Part shown: positions 24,710 to 33,197 of the stretch, in pieces | Layout: every line of letters begins with the position of its first letter | Position numbering within the stretch: position 1 is the first letter of the stretch | NCBI GenBank assembly: GCA_016783885.1 | Contig: JADHVR010000024.1 | Coordinates: 1 to 47,369 of the forward strand | From: Bacteroidales bacterium | Lineage (GTDB): Bacteria > Bacteroidota > Bacteroidia > Bacteroidales > JAADJA01 | DNA: 47,369 nt | Reading direction: 5' to 3' | Position numbers and translations under genes: made by a program | The notes under the pieces: generated by a model | Databases searched by the model: none | Seen by the model: only the letters and a program-made list of their open reading frames with translations | Told to the model about the DNA's origin: nothing

Positions 24710-25642
24710 TTATATTCCTGAAGTATTCAAGTTTCCCAAGCTAACAGTGATCAATCTTTTCTGATCTGGGTCATCATCATTATATAAAGTAATTGTTACT
24801 TGAAGATGAAGATTATAAATGCTTATAATAGTCTCCTTAGATTTGATAATTCCAACTTTTAAAATATCAGAATTTATAATGCCATATTTTCGTGTAGGCT
24901 CATCCCCGAAAATCTCATCACCGCTTTCCAGAAATTTTCTGTTATAATTTTTACTGAACTCATAAATATTTGAAATATCCTCAATAGTTATTATCTGTAA
25001 ATTCTCTATCCCGTCGAGGTTGGTTGTGAACCAGGTAAAAACATGTTCATCCAACAAGCATCTGTTAAGGTTATCTTTCATCAATATCCTGGCATTGTTG
25101 ATTATGGCTCTGCCATAGAAATTATTATCAAAGGAGTAGATTTTATCATGAGTTATGGCATACCGCATATTAACTCCACCGATAATTTTTCGTAGTTTGG
25201 GATAATAATGATATGAATTAAAAACTCTCAGGATAATTGCAAAATTACATGCAAATATTAATGAATGTAATGGGTTGTCAAATATCAGGAAACCTCCATC
25301 ACCGGTGCTTATAAAGCTTTTTTCAATTCTTTCAGCATTATATTTCTGAAAAATAAATTTATGGTTCGATTGGCACAAAGCAATTGTGGCATTAAGAATT
25401 GTTTTAAAAAGAAAAGGTATCAGGGTTTGTTCGAATTCTCCATAGGAACTGTATTGATACATGTCAATTCCTAAAACTGATTTTCTGCCGATATTTTCAT
25501 AACCTACATATTTTTTTAATTCTTTATGCAAATCGCGGTGGTCAGGAATAATGTTTGTCTTTTCAAAAATCACTCTTTTGTCTGTCTTCTGTATAATACT
25601 TTTGATACAGTCAGGATTAAGTATTTTAATAGATTTTTTCAT
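24710..25642 (-). CDS. Class III nucleotide-cyclase-like protein
   Basis: A 310-residue soluble protein. Residues about 55-215 follow the class III adenylate/guanylate cyclase pattern: an Asp-containing strand (SVLGIDMYQYSS, first metal Asp), the hairpin FISTGDGGFLIFDNP (second metal Asp in TGDGG), then RYAITHDKIYSF and YGRAIINNARILM, whose N...R matches the transition-state pair of active cyclases. The C-terminal 90 residues (about 220-310) are not recognised. No membrane or sensor domain is visible. The start ATG overlaps the stop of the truncated CDF gene (ATGA). The alternative is a catalytically dead cyclase homology domain. Confidence 0.6.
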   Translation of the reverse strand: MKKSIKILNPDCIKSIIQKTDKRVIFEKTNIIPDHRDLHKELKKYVGYENIGRKSVLGIDMYQYSSYGEFEQTLIPFLFKTILNATIALCQSNHKFIFQKYNAERIEKSFISTGDGGFLIFDNPLHSLIFACNFAIILRVFNSYHYYPKLRKIIGGVNMRYAITHDKIYSFDNNFYGRAIINNARILMKDNLNRCLLDEHVFTWFTTNLDGIENLQIITIEDISNIYEFSKNYNRKFLESGDEIFGDEPTRKYGIINSDILKVGIIKSKETIISIYNLHLQVTITLYNDDDPDQKRLITVSLGNLNTSGI

Positions 25643-26070
25643 TTTATACCGGATATTAATATGTTTGATGGTGTAAAAAGCATTAAAACTTTCAGCGATT
25701 TAAACAGCAATTTCCCACTTATATAAATAAGATAAATTGCAATAATTATTAATGTAGCAGCATTGATAAAGGCAGCAACAATTTCAGCTCTTTTATAGCC
25801 AAATGTTTTCTCAACTGTGTATTTATTTTTACTAAGAAGGTTTGCTATATAGCTAACGAATAATGAAATAACATCACTAAAATTATGCAAAGCATCAGAT
25901 AACAATGATAAGCTTCCTGATATTAATCCTCCAATTAACTGGGCAACGGTAATCAAAATGTTTAGTAAGATTGACATTCCGAGTTTTTTACCTTTTAAAT
26001 ATTTGTGATTATGGCGCATTATTATTTTACCTTTGTCTTCTGCATGTAATTCCTTTTCACTAGTGTTCAA
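25639..26070 (-). pseudogene. Truncated CDF-family metal transporter (N-terminal half)
   Basis: A 143-residue frame with clear cation-diffusion-facilitator sequence: GGLISGSLSLLSDALHNFSD (TM2 metal motif HNFSD), then FGYKRAEIVAAFINAATLII in TM3. Similarity stops after about residue 125; the last 18 codons (KVLMLFTPSNILISGIK) do not continue TM4-TM6, and the second metal site and C-terminal domain are absent. Normal CDF proteins are about 300 residues. The frame runs straight into the cyclase-like gene with a 4-nt overlap, so a deletion or recombination joined the two. A later start at 26019 (MRHNHKYLKG) is possible. Confidence 0.75.
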
Positions 26071-26081
26071 TAATATTTTAG

Positions 26082-26936
26082 TTAAAACGATAATAGTTTT
26101 TCTACCTCTTCCGGATTAACTTCTCTTTGATATAATGGTCTTTTATCGTTTTTATAAGCTTTTAAATTTTCGGAGAAGGTTTTGTTTTTTCCATTTTTAT
26201 AAATTATACCCAATGGAAACTTATCAGTTTCAAATGCTTTTTCTAATGCTGCCATTTTATCTGTATTATCGTAGCTTTCATCCACATAATAAGTATTGTC
26301 TTTAAACCATTTGAAAGTATTAATTTTATTAAATGAAACGCATGGATGGAAAACGTCAACAAGTGCATAACCTTTGTGATTGACAGCCTCTTTCAAAATT
26401 TTTTTCAATTGTTTCATGTCTCCCGAAAAAGCTCTTGCTACAAACGAAGCATTTAAAGAAATAGCAACTGCAATTGGATTAAAAGATTCTAAAAAAACCC
26501 CATCTAATTGCAGAGTGGTTTTTGAGCCCTTTCTGCTTGTTGGAGAAGCCTGACCTAAGGTTAGTCCGTAAACCATATTATTATGAACAATATTTATTAT
26601 GTCGATGTTTCTTCTGATAGCATGAATAAAATGATTACCACCTTCCCCATACATATCACCATCCCCTCCTTCAGCTACCACAACCAGATCAGGATTTGAA
26701 GTTTTTATTCCTGTTGCAACCGGAAGCGCCCTGCCATGTAACCCGTTGAAACAATTGGAGTTTATATATTGAGATATTTTAGCTGCCTGCCCTATTCCAG
26801 CAGATATAACCAGTTTTTGAGGATCAATATTTAATTCATCTAAAGCTTCCTTTAAAACTTTGAGAATAGCAAAATTTCCACAGCCTGGACACCAACTTGT
26901 TTCAGGTATATTATCAAAATCAAAATTAGTTTTCAT
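26082..26936 (-). CDS. korB: 2-oxoacid:ferredoxin oxidoreductase beta subunit
   Basis: A 284-residue thiamine-diphosphate subunit. It shows [12 protein letters not shown] at the N-terminus and the ThDP/Mg motif [18 protein letters not shown], with the asparagine in [14 protein letters not shown] third cysteine occurs in [10 protein letters not shown]. With KorA it oxidatively decarboxylates 2-oxoacids (2-oxoglutarate is the usual guess for this subfamily) and reduces ferredoxin, an O2-sensitive reaction. It lies 21 nt after korA and 11 nt before the truncated CDF gene. Confidence 0.88.
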   Translation of the reverse strand: MKTNFDFDNIPETSWCPGCGNFAILKVLKEALDELNIDPQKLVISAGIGQAAKISQYINSNCFNGLHGRALPVATGIKTSNPDLVVVAEGGDGDMYGEGGNHFIHAIRRNIDIINIVHNNMVYGLTLGQASPTSRKGSKTTLQLDGVFLESFNPIAVAISLNASFVARAFSGDMKQLKKILKEAVNHKGYALVDVFHPCVSFNKINTFKWFKDNTYYVDESYDNTDKMAALEKAFETDKFPLGIIYKNGKNKTFSENLKAYKNDKRPLYQREVNPEEVEKLLSF

Positions 26937-26957
26937 TAGTTTATAATTTAGTTTTCA

Positions 26958-28649
26958 TTATTTTATTCCATTTAATTTTTCAATAATTTCTTCTATTGAA
27001 AAAGGCATTCCATTATATTTTAAAATACGCTTTGTAAATTCCATCCCGGTATATCTTTTAATAAGTTGTCCGAATTGAGATGTAGCATTATTTTCAATAA
27101 TAATTAGTTTTTTTGCTTTTGACAGTATTTCTTTTGTATTATTTGGTAATGGATAAACTTGTTTGAAATATGCAAAAGCAAGATCATCATCATTAAGTTC
27201 TTGAATAACTTCTTTAATAACTCCATAAGTTGAGCCCCAACCTACAATTAATGTTTTGTAGTTTTTTGAACCAATAATTTCTGCATCTATAGATTCCTTT
27301 GAGTAAGACTCTAATTTTTTAAGTCTTTTATCCACCATTTTTTTTCTTATATCAAAATCTTCAGTGATAAATCCGCTCTCATCATGTTCGTGGCTATCAA
27401 ACCTTACAAATCCATCACCGTGCATTGGAATTCCTCTGGGGGATATTCCATCTTCAGTAATTTTGTACCTTTTATAATCTTTATCTGTTTTTGTAATATA
27501 ATTTTCCACTTCAAAGTCTGAAAAGTCAATTGATTTTATGCTTTGATATGAATCAATATAAAATTGGTCAGTTAAAATTATTACAGGAACCTGATACTTA
27601 TCAGCCAGATTAAATGCTTTTTGAGTTAGGCAAATTCCATCCGTAAAATTACCGGGAGCAAAAATTATTCTAGGGAATTCACCATGACCTGCATATAAAG
27701 CCAGGTTCAAATCGCCTTGCTCGGTTCTTGTAGGAAGACCTGTGGAAGGAGCAGGCCGTTGGGCAAGATGAATTACAATTGGAACTTCAGTTATAGCTGC
27801 ATTGCTTATACCTTCTTCCATAAGAGCAAATCCACCTCCCGATGTTGTAGTCATCGCCCGTGCCCCGGCATACCAGGCGCCCTGAATCATATTAATTGCA
27901 GAAATTTCATCTTCTGCCTGTTCAACAACAACTCCATACTCTTCTGAATGTTTGGCTAAAAAATGTATCACACCGGTTGAGGGTGACATTGGGTATGCAG
28001 TAATAAAATCACACCCTCCGGCTAATGCACCTATTCCAATAGATTCGGTCCCACTTAATATTATTTGGTTTTTTGCTTTATCATCTTTTTTAATTTGTAT
28101 CTCTAAATTCAACTCATTGCCTTTCTCATAACCCTTAATAACTGCACTAATATTATTTTCTATAATTATTTTTCCTTTAGTTGAGAAATGATTAGTGATA
28201 TACTCTTTAATCAGATTTAAATCAATATTAAAAATACCAGCAATAAGTCCATAAACTATAGCATTAGAATATATTATGCCTCCAACCTCTTTGGCTAAAG
28301 AACCCATATCTACATCCTTTATTTTATACCCGCCATTTTTATATTTTTCCTCTATAACACTATTCTGACCAATTATTATTGAGTCTTTAATAAGCCGATT
28401 TTCTATCCTGGAAATAGCATTTTTACTTAAAACAATTAAAATATCAATTCTATCAACAAAAGCCTGAACTTTTTTATTTGATACTCTGATTTCAGTAGTA
28501 TTATTGCCACCTCTTACTCTCGACATAAGTTCAGTGGTCGAAAATACATTATACCCTGAATTCTTTAAAGCTCTAATTATTAATAATTCGACTGTTTTGA
28601 TTCCTTGTCCAGCCTCTCCGGATAATACTATTGAAATATCATTTTTCAT
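26958..28649 (-). CDS. korA: 2-oxoacid:ferredoxin oxidoreductase alpha subunit (gamma-alpha fusion)
   Basis: A 563-residue fusion of the gamma domain (residues 1 to about 180; SGEAGQGIKTVELLI, MSRVRGGNNTTEIRVS) and the alpha pyrimidine-binding domain (DFITAYPMSPSTG, VEQAEDEISAINMIQGAWYA, TTTSGGGFALMEEG). The fused form is standard in Bacteroidota. A strong AGGAGG lies at 28656-28661, 7 nt before the ATG, inside the rubrerythrin relic. The enzyme provides reduced ferredoxin that could feed rubredoxin-linked peroxide and O2 reduction; that link is inference from position. Confidence 0.9.
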   Translation of the reverse strand: MKNDISIVLSGEAGQGIKTVELLIIRALKNSGYNVFSTTELMSRVRGGNNTTEIRVSNKKVQAFVDRIDILIVLSKNAISRIENRLIKDSIIIGQNSVIEEKYKNGGYKIKDVDMGSLAKEVGGIIYSNAIVYGLIAGIFNIDLNLIKEYITNHFSTKGKIIIENNISAVIKGYEKGNELNLEIQIKKDDKAKNQIILSGTESIGIGALAGGCDFITAYPMSPSTGVIHFLAKHSEEYGVVVEQAEDEISAINMIQGAWYAGARAMTTTSGGGFALMEEGISNAAITEVPIVIHLAQRPAPSTGLPTRTEQGDLNLALYAGHGEFPRIIFAPGNFTDGICLTQKAFNLADKYQVPVIILTDQFYIDSYQSIKSIDFSDFEVENYITKTDKDYKRYKITEDGISPRGIPMHGDGFVRFDSHEHDESGFITEDFDIRKKMVDKRLKKLESYSKESIDAEIIGSKNYKTLIVGWGSTYGVIKEVIQELNDDDLAFAYFKQVYPLPNNTKEILSKAKKLIIIENNATSQFGQLIKRYTGMEFTKRILKYNGMPFSIEEIIEKLNGIK

Positions 28650-28650
28650 A

Positions 28651-28779
28651 TTATACCTCCTTTTGTAGATTATAAAATGAAATTTTTGTATTAGTAATTA
28701 TTTTCTTTCTTGCCTGAGATTCACCGGCAAATGCTTTTAATAAATTTTGTTCTGTTTTTGTTCCTTTTAATGAATTCAT
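28651..28779 (-). pseudogene. N-terminal relic of a second rubrerythrin
   Basis: A 42-codon frame starting MNSLKGTKTEQNLLKAFAGE and continuing SQARKK. Its first 24 residues match the intact rubrerythrin of this window ([26 protein letters not shown]) at 20 positions. After SQAR the match ends abruptly and the frame stops 1 nt before korA. The last codons (QKEV) form the AGGAGG ribosome binding site of korA. It is therefore a deletion scar whose remaining DNA now acts as the korA leader. Confidence 0.8.
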
Positions 28780-28786
28780 AATATTA

Positions 28787-29740
28787 TTAATTAATTGTAA
28801 AAAAATTCTCAAATATCAACATTACGAAAGGTATTGAGATAATAGATACTAAAAAACTTGATATTAAAAATTGATTAGTTATAGAAACATTTCCCCCTGC
28901 CTTATTTATTAAAATAGGTACAGCAGTGACCGGAGGTACTGCACTAAGAAGAAAAATCAGAAATGCTACGGAAAATGGCGGTTTAATAATTATTAATAGG
29001 AGAAGTATAATAAGAGGGAAAAGAAAATTTTTTATTGTTATAAAAATTAATATAGAATTAAACTGGATTTCCCCTTTTTTCTTAAAATCGACATAAACAT
29101 TACCTCCAATTAAAAGTAGAATTAAGGGTAAAGCAGTATTTCCTAAAATCTTTGTTATTGACAATATTACATTTGGAATGTTTTGGTAACCGCCTGATAG
29201 TCGGAGTACAACAGCCAGAGCTGTAGCTATTAGAATTGGGTTTAAAAATTTACTCCAGTTAAATTTGTTCTTAACAGAACCCTTAGTATAAAAAAACAGG
29301 TAATAAGTATTAAACATAAAAGCAGGAAAAAACAGTGTAAATAAAAAAAGCTCTACTAATATCGAAGAGTTATCACCAAAAAGATTTTGAATAATTACTA
29401 TTGGAACGAAAATAGAATTTGGATATAATAAACTTACGCCAAACTCAGGTCTGAATTTCTTTTTTATCAGTTTCATCCCAATTAATGATAACAAAATTGT
29501 CATAATAGTAAAACCTATCCACCAAAGCGGTAAAGTCCACCATGTAGAAAAATTTATCGGATCAAATCGATAAATAATATTTGTAAAAATCAAACAAGGC
29601 AAGGCAATATCAAGAATTAATGGTGAAATAACATCAAGTATTTTTATCGGAACAATTTTTCTTGATATAATTGTAAAACCAATAATTCCTATTCCAAGTA
29701 ATATTACAATTGATTCAAATACTTTCCAGAAAACTATCAT
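28787..29740 (-). CDS. AEC-family permease (auxin efflux carrier/malate permease type)
   Basis: A 317-residue membrane protein with about ten helices and the AEC pattern: an N-terminal half with ISPLILDIALPCLIFTNI, a broken helix in the middle, and a C-terminal half with GNTALPLILLLIGGNVYV and SAVPPVTAVPILINKAGGN. Bacterial members move malate, malonate or other organic acids. It is followed 7 nt later by the rubrerythrin relic and then korAB, which suggests a link to 2-oxoacid metabolism. The substrate is unknown. Confidence 0.82.
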   Translation of the reverse strand: MIVFWKVFESIVILLGIGIIGFTIISRKIVPIKILDVISPLILDIALPCLIFTNIIYRFDPINFSTWWTLPLWWIGFTIMTILLSLIGMKLIKKKFRPEFGVSLLYPNSIFVPIVIIQNLFGDNSSILVELFLFTLFFPAFMFNTYYLFFYTKGSVKNKFNWSKFLNPILIATALAVVLRLSGGYQNIPNVILSITKILGNTALPLILLLIGGNVYVDFKKKGEIQFNSILIFITIKNFLFPLIILLLLIIIKPPFSVAFLIFLLSAVPPVTAVPILINKAGGNVSITNQFLISSFLVSIISIPFVMLIFENFFTIN

Positions 29741-29920
29741 ATTAACTTTTTACTGTTTCAAACTTTTTTTCGATTCTGTTTTTTCCTAACTTAAGTGTTG
29801 ATACTTAATAACAATATTACTTAACTACCCGACTTTCGAGATAGGTTGTTCTTTTGTCCTTATACTCCAAAAAACAAAACTCTTAAGTTTAAATTGCAAC
29901 ACTAATTACGTTACAATTCC

Positions 29921-30907
29921 TTAAACAATGCCACCGAAATATTTCATAAACTGAACTCTTTCAAAAGCAGCCGGATTTTCTACTTTTTTATTGCTCATTT
30001 TTCCCCTGAACTCGTCAAGACTATTGAATCCCTTATTTTTCATCCAGTCTTTTAATTCATTCAAAATTGTTGTTATATATTCAGGGCTTTTTTTATAAAT
30101 TGCTGATACAATTTGAACAGCAGTTGCGCCTGCGAGAATCTGTTTGACCACTCCTTCTCCGGAGTGTATTCCTGTGGAAGCTATCAGGTCGCATTTTACT
30201 TTTTCTGACAACAATGCTATCCACCGCAAAGATGTGGTGATTTCTTGCGGCTGGCTAAATACATTCGAAGAAATAATTTTAAAATTATTAATATCGATAT
30301 CAGGGCTGTAATAGCGATTGAATAAAACAAAGCTATCGACATTTTTTGTCCAGCTTAATTTTTGAATCAATCTGGCAAGCCCTGAAGAATAAAAGCTCAT
30401 TTTCAAAGATACAGGTATAGAAACCTTTGCTTTAACTTTCTTGATAATATCAAAATAAATTTTTTCATTTTCCTCACTACTGCGAGTTTCGTCAGATGGT
30501 AATAAGGATACATTCAATTCGAGAGCATCGGCTCCTGCATCTTCTATTCTATTAGCAAATAATATCCATTCACCTGCAGAAATGCAATTAATGCTTGCTA
30601 TAATCGGGATATCAATATCCTTTTTAGCATTTTTAATCAAATCAGAATATTCCTTAATACCAAATTCTTTCGCATAATTATTAATATAATCCACAGCTTC
30701 AGGATACCAGAAATATTGTTTGTCCTGTTCAATCAATCTATCTCTATCAACAAGAAGCTGCTCTTCAAATAAAGATTTTAACACAACAGCACCTGCCCCG
30801 TTATTTTCCAGCTTTTTTATTTTTTCAACAGAATTTGTTAATCCTGAACTTCCTATTATTATGGGATTTTTAAGCGTTAATCCCATGTAGTTTGTTGTTA
30901 AATCCAT
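29921..30907 (-). CDS. Dihydroorotate dehydrogenase-like flavoprotein
   Basis: A 328-residue TIM-barrel protein of the DHOD superfamily: TTNYMGLTLKNPIIIGSSGL at the start, NNGAGAVVLKSLFEEQ, a GADALELNVS strand, IPVSLKMSFYSSGLARL, and the FMN-phosphate segment STGIHSGEGVVKQILAGATA. It resembles the DHOD-like proteins found beside pyruvate:ferredoxin oxidoreductase in anaerobes rather than PyrD of pyrimidine synthesis; the catalytic base loop is not typical of PyrD. It sits between rubrerythrin and the AEC permease on the same strand. The physiological substrate is unknown. Confidence 0.78.
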   Translation of the reverse strand: MDLTTNYMGLTLKNPIIIGSSGLTNSVEKIKKLENNGAGAVVLKSLFEEQLLVDRDRLIEQDKQYFWYPEAVDYINNYAKEFGIKEYSDLIKNAKKDIDIPIIASINCISAGEWILFANRIEDAGADALELNVSLLPSDETRSSEENEKIYFDIIKKVKAKVSIPVSLKMSFYSSGLARLIQKLSWTKNVDSFVLFNRYYSPDIDINNFKIISSNVFSQPQEITTSLRWIALLSEKVKCDLIASTGIHSGEGVVKQILAGATAVQIVSAIYKKSPEYITTILNELKDWMKNKGFNSLDEFRGKMSNKKVENPAAFERVQFMKYFGGIV

Positions 30908-30980
30908 AATATTCGATATTTTATTTTTACAAAGTTACTTGTTTCTTGTTTCTGGTTTCTGGTTACTTGTTACTAGTTTT

Positions 30981-31105
30981 GTCATTCGATGGTCATTCGA
31001 TAGTCATTCAATGATCATTCGATAGTCATTCAATGGTCATTCAATTGTTATTCAATCGTATTTCCATAGTATTTCCATAAACCATATAACCATATAACCA
31101 TTTCA
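30981..31105. repeat. Nine 11-bp tandem units plus ACCATATA units after the rubrerythrin stop
   Basis: From 30981 to 31079 there are nine consecutive units of exactly 11 bp (GTCATTCGATG, GTCATTCGATA, GTCATTCAATG, ATCATTCGATA and so on, ending with GTATTTCCATA twice). An 8-bp series (ACCATATA) follows and ends just before the rubrerythrin stop. No spacer sequence separates the units, so this is not CRISPR. Confidence 0.8.
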
Positions 31106-31107
31106 AA

Positions 31108-31683
31108 TCAATAATTATCTTCCTTTAACTCAAAGTATGCTTGTGGATGAAGACAAGCAGGGCAATTTTCAGGAGGTTTCTTTCCTTCATGAATGTATCC
31201 GCAGTTTCGACATTTCCAGATTACTATTCCATCTTTTTCAAATACCCTTCCTTCTTCCAGATTTTTTAACAATTTCAGATACCTTTCATCATGTGCTTCT
31301 TCAACTTTAGCAATCATCTTAAAAGCGGTTGCAATTTCTTTAAAGCCTTCTTCTTCGGCAACTTTTGCAAATTCAGGATAAAGTTTTGTCCATTCTTCAT
31401 TTTCTCCCATTGCAGCAGATTTTAGATTTTCAGATGTTGAACCAATCTTACCGGCAGGATAAGAAGCTGTTATCTCAACATCTCCGCCTTCGAGAAATTT
31501 GAAAAACCTTTTTGCATGTTCTTTTTCGTTCAGAGCAGTTTCGGTAAATATTGCCGAAATTTGTTCCAAACCTTCTTTTTTTGCCTGTTTGGCAAAATAA
31601 TCATATCTCATTCTTGCCTGAGATTCTCCTGCAAACGATTTCAGCAGGTTTTGTTCTGTTCTTGTTCCTTTTAAATATTTCAT
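31108..31683 (-). CDS. rbr: Rubrerythrin
   Basis: A 191-residue peroxide-reducing diiron protein. The N-terminal ferritin-like bundle carries iron ligands in [32 protein letters not shown] and [13 protein letters not shown]. The C-terminal rubredoxin domain has two Cys pairs ([12 protein letters not shown] and [14 protein letters not shown]). It reduces H2O2 to water with electrons from rubredoxin or NADH oxidoreductases in the cytoplasm. It lies between ferritin and the DHOD-like gene. A truncated paralogue survives at 28651-28779. Confidence 0.93.
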   Translation of the reverse strand: MKYLKGTRTEQNLLKSFAGESQARMRYDYFAKQAKKEGLEQISAIFTETALNEKEHAKRFFKFLEGGDVEITASYPAGKIGSTSENLKSAAMGENEEWTKLYPEFAKVAEEEGFKEIATAFKMIAKVEEAHDERYLKLLKNLEEGRVFEKDGIVIWKCRNCGYIHEGKKPPENCPACLHPQAYFELKEDNY

Positions 31684-31762
31684 TTTTTTATGTTTAATTA
31701 TGAAGTTGCTGGTTACTTGTTACTGGTTTCTTTTTTCACATTTGACATAATATTGGTTTATG

Positions 31763-31890
31763 GTCATTCGATTGTCATCCATGCTTACTTCCTTTGGTCG
31801 TTTTCTTCGCTGTCATTCGATGGTATTTCTATAGTATTTCCACAAACCATATAACCATAAAACCATTCAGCCATTTAACCATCTAACCAT
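31763..31890. repeat. 11-bp and 8-9-bp repeat series after the ferritin stop
   Basis: 11-bp units at 31763-31784 and 31812-31844 (GTCATTCGATG, GTATTTCTATA, GTATTTCCACA), then a run of ACCAT[AT]TA-like units up to the ferritin stop. Same order of parts as at 30981-31105. Confidence 0.7.
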
Positions 31891-32406
31891 TTATTTACCT
31901 GAATCCTCTATCGGAACAAACACCCTCTGTTTCAACTCCCTGTCTAACATGAACAAACCTGCACCTTTGCCTTCAATAAGTTTCAATTGATCCAAAATAT
32001 CCGAAACGCTTGCTTCTTCTTCTACCTGTTCTGCAACAAACCATTGTAACATATTGGAAGTAGCATGGTCTTTTTCTTCAATGGCAATATTAACAAGGTT
32101 GTTGATAAGAGAAGTTACGTGTTGCTCATGTTTAAGCGCGGTTTCAAAAATATCAATCACATCTTTCCATTCAGAATCTACGGTAGCAATTGGCTGCAAA
32201 ACAACCCTTCCGCCACGTTCATTAACATAATCAAACAATTTGAAAGCATGAGAATTTTCTTCATGGTATTGTATTTTCATCCAGTTTGCAAAGCCTGAAA
32301 GGTTTTTGCTTTCAAAAAAAGCAGACATTGATAAATACAAATAAGCCGACCAGAACTCTGCGTTGATCTGCTTATTTAATTCTTTTTCCAATCGTTGGTT
32401 TAACAT
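31891..32406 (-). CDS. ftnA: Non-haem ferritin
   Basis: A 171-residue bacterial ferritin. Ferroxidase residues appear in order: the Glu of NAEFWSAYLYLSMSA, the Glu and His of YHEENSHAFKLFDY, the Glu of ALKHEQHVTSLI and the Gln of WFVAEQVEEE. It forms a 24-mer that oxidises and stores iron, limiting Fenton chemistry. It lies between superoxide reductase and rubrerythrin, the usual company in anaerobes. No defect is visible. Confidence 0.92.
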   Translation of the reverse strand: MLNQRLEKELNKQINAEFWSAYLYLSMSAFFESKNLSGFANWMKIQYHEENSHAFKLFDYVNERGGRVVLQPIATVDSEWKDVIDIFETALKHEQHVTSLINNLVNIAIEEKDHATSNMLQWFVAEQVEEEASVSDILDQLKLIEGKGAGLFMLDRELKQRVFVPIEDSGK

Positions 32407-32509
32407 TTTTTAAAGTTTTTGTTATTATTATTTTTTGTTATGCGTTAAAAGTTATTTGTTATTAGTTAGTGGGAATTGTTTCTGTTTACTGGTCTCTGGT
32501 TACTGGTTT

Positions 32510-32588
32510 GTCATTCGATAGTCATTTCCCGAAGTTTCGGGATCATTCAATTGTATTTCAATTGGATTTCCATAAACCATTCAACCAT
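32510..32588. repeat. 11-bp repeat series interrupted by a TCCCGAA palindrome
   Basis: Units GTCATTCGATA, GTCATT(palindrome)TCATTCAATT, GTATTTCAATT, GGATTTCCATA, then ACCATTCAACCATTTA next to the superoxide-reductase stop. The 16-bp palindrome at 32527-32542 is flanked by TCATT on both sides. Confidence 0.7.
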
Positions 32589-32969
32589 TTAGTTACTACT
32601 TTTCCAGTTACCATGGAGGTTACAATAAGCCCTTGCTGTAATTTTTTCTGCATCAGTTTTAAAAATCGCTTCTGATTTTTCACCTGGTTTTAAGAATTTT
32701 GTATAAACTTCATTTTCGGTAATCAGTTCAATCCACTCGATATAATGTTCTTCGGTCATTGGATGGGCAACCTCTCCAACTACAATTTTATATCCGCCTT
32801 CTGCCTTTTCAATAACAGGTACATGTTTTTCGGTTGCGGCATCAGTTGTATTTTCTTTAAGCAAGTTCATTTTTTGTCCGCAGCAAACCAACGCCGGAGC
32901 GCCAGTATGTTTTACTTCCACAATATTGCCACAGACTTCGCATTTGTAAAGTTCTGTTCTTTTAGTCAT
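32589..32969 (-). CDS. dfx: Desulfoferrodoxin (superoxide reductase, two-iron type)
   Basis: A 126-residue protein with both iron sites. The N-terminal desulforedoxin-like centre has CEVCG and VCCGQKM (C-x2-C...CC). The catalytic centre has [24 protein letters not shown] and [11 protein letters not shown], supplying four His and one Cys. It reduces superoxide to H2O2 without making O2; the peroxide would then go to rubrerythrin, peroxiredoxins or catalase encoded alongside, and electrons would come from rubredoxin. Confidence 0.93.
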   Translation of the reverse strand: MTKRTELYKCEVCGNIVEVKHTGAPALVCCGQKMNLLKENTTDAATEKHVPVIEKAEGGYKIVVGEVAHPMTEEHYIEWIELITENEVYTKFLKPGEKSEAIFKTDAEKITARAYCNLHGNWKSSN

Positions 32970-33072
32970 GATAAATTCTTCCTATTAATTTAATTATTTT
33001 TTAAATATTTGAATTTCAATAATACTTAATTTTTCTATTACTTAGTATTTGAACAAAAACTGAGTGTTTGAT

Positions 33073-33178
33073 AAGAAAGCGTCAAGAACAAGGCTTGCGA
33101 AGTCTTAAAAATCAAGAGTTTACTAAAGTAAATGACTGATTTTTAAGATGAGCGTAACGTAGTTATTGGCGCTTTCTT
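33073..33178. repeat. 106-bp nested palindromic element
   Basis: Three concentric inverted repeats: AAGAAAGCG/CGCTTTCTT at the ends, CTTAAAAATCA/TGATTTTTAAG inside, and TTTACT-AA-AGTAAA at the centre. It lies in the gap between the Prx6-type peroxiredoxin stop and the superoxide-reductase start. The structure resembles a folded-back non-autonomous mobile element or REP-like repeat. Confidence 0.6.
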
Positions 33179-33197
33179 GCAAATACTACTTATAGTT

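Noticed and set aside
28651..28779. Functional small protein upstream of korA
   Set aside because: Its first 24 residues are plainly rubrerythrin and the rest is unrelated, so a deletion relic is the simpler reading.
29895..29920. PerR-type half site after the DHOD-like gene (TTGTAAC...GTTGCAA)
   Set aside because: The half sites are 9 nt apart, with a mismatch, and lie just after a stop codon and far from the next start.
30981..31105. CRISPR-like array
   Set aside because: The 11-bp and 8-bp units abut without spacers, vary from unit to unit, and no cas genes are present.
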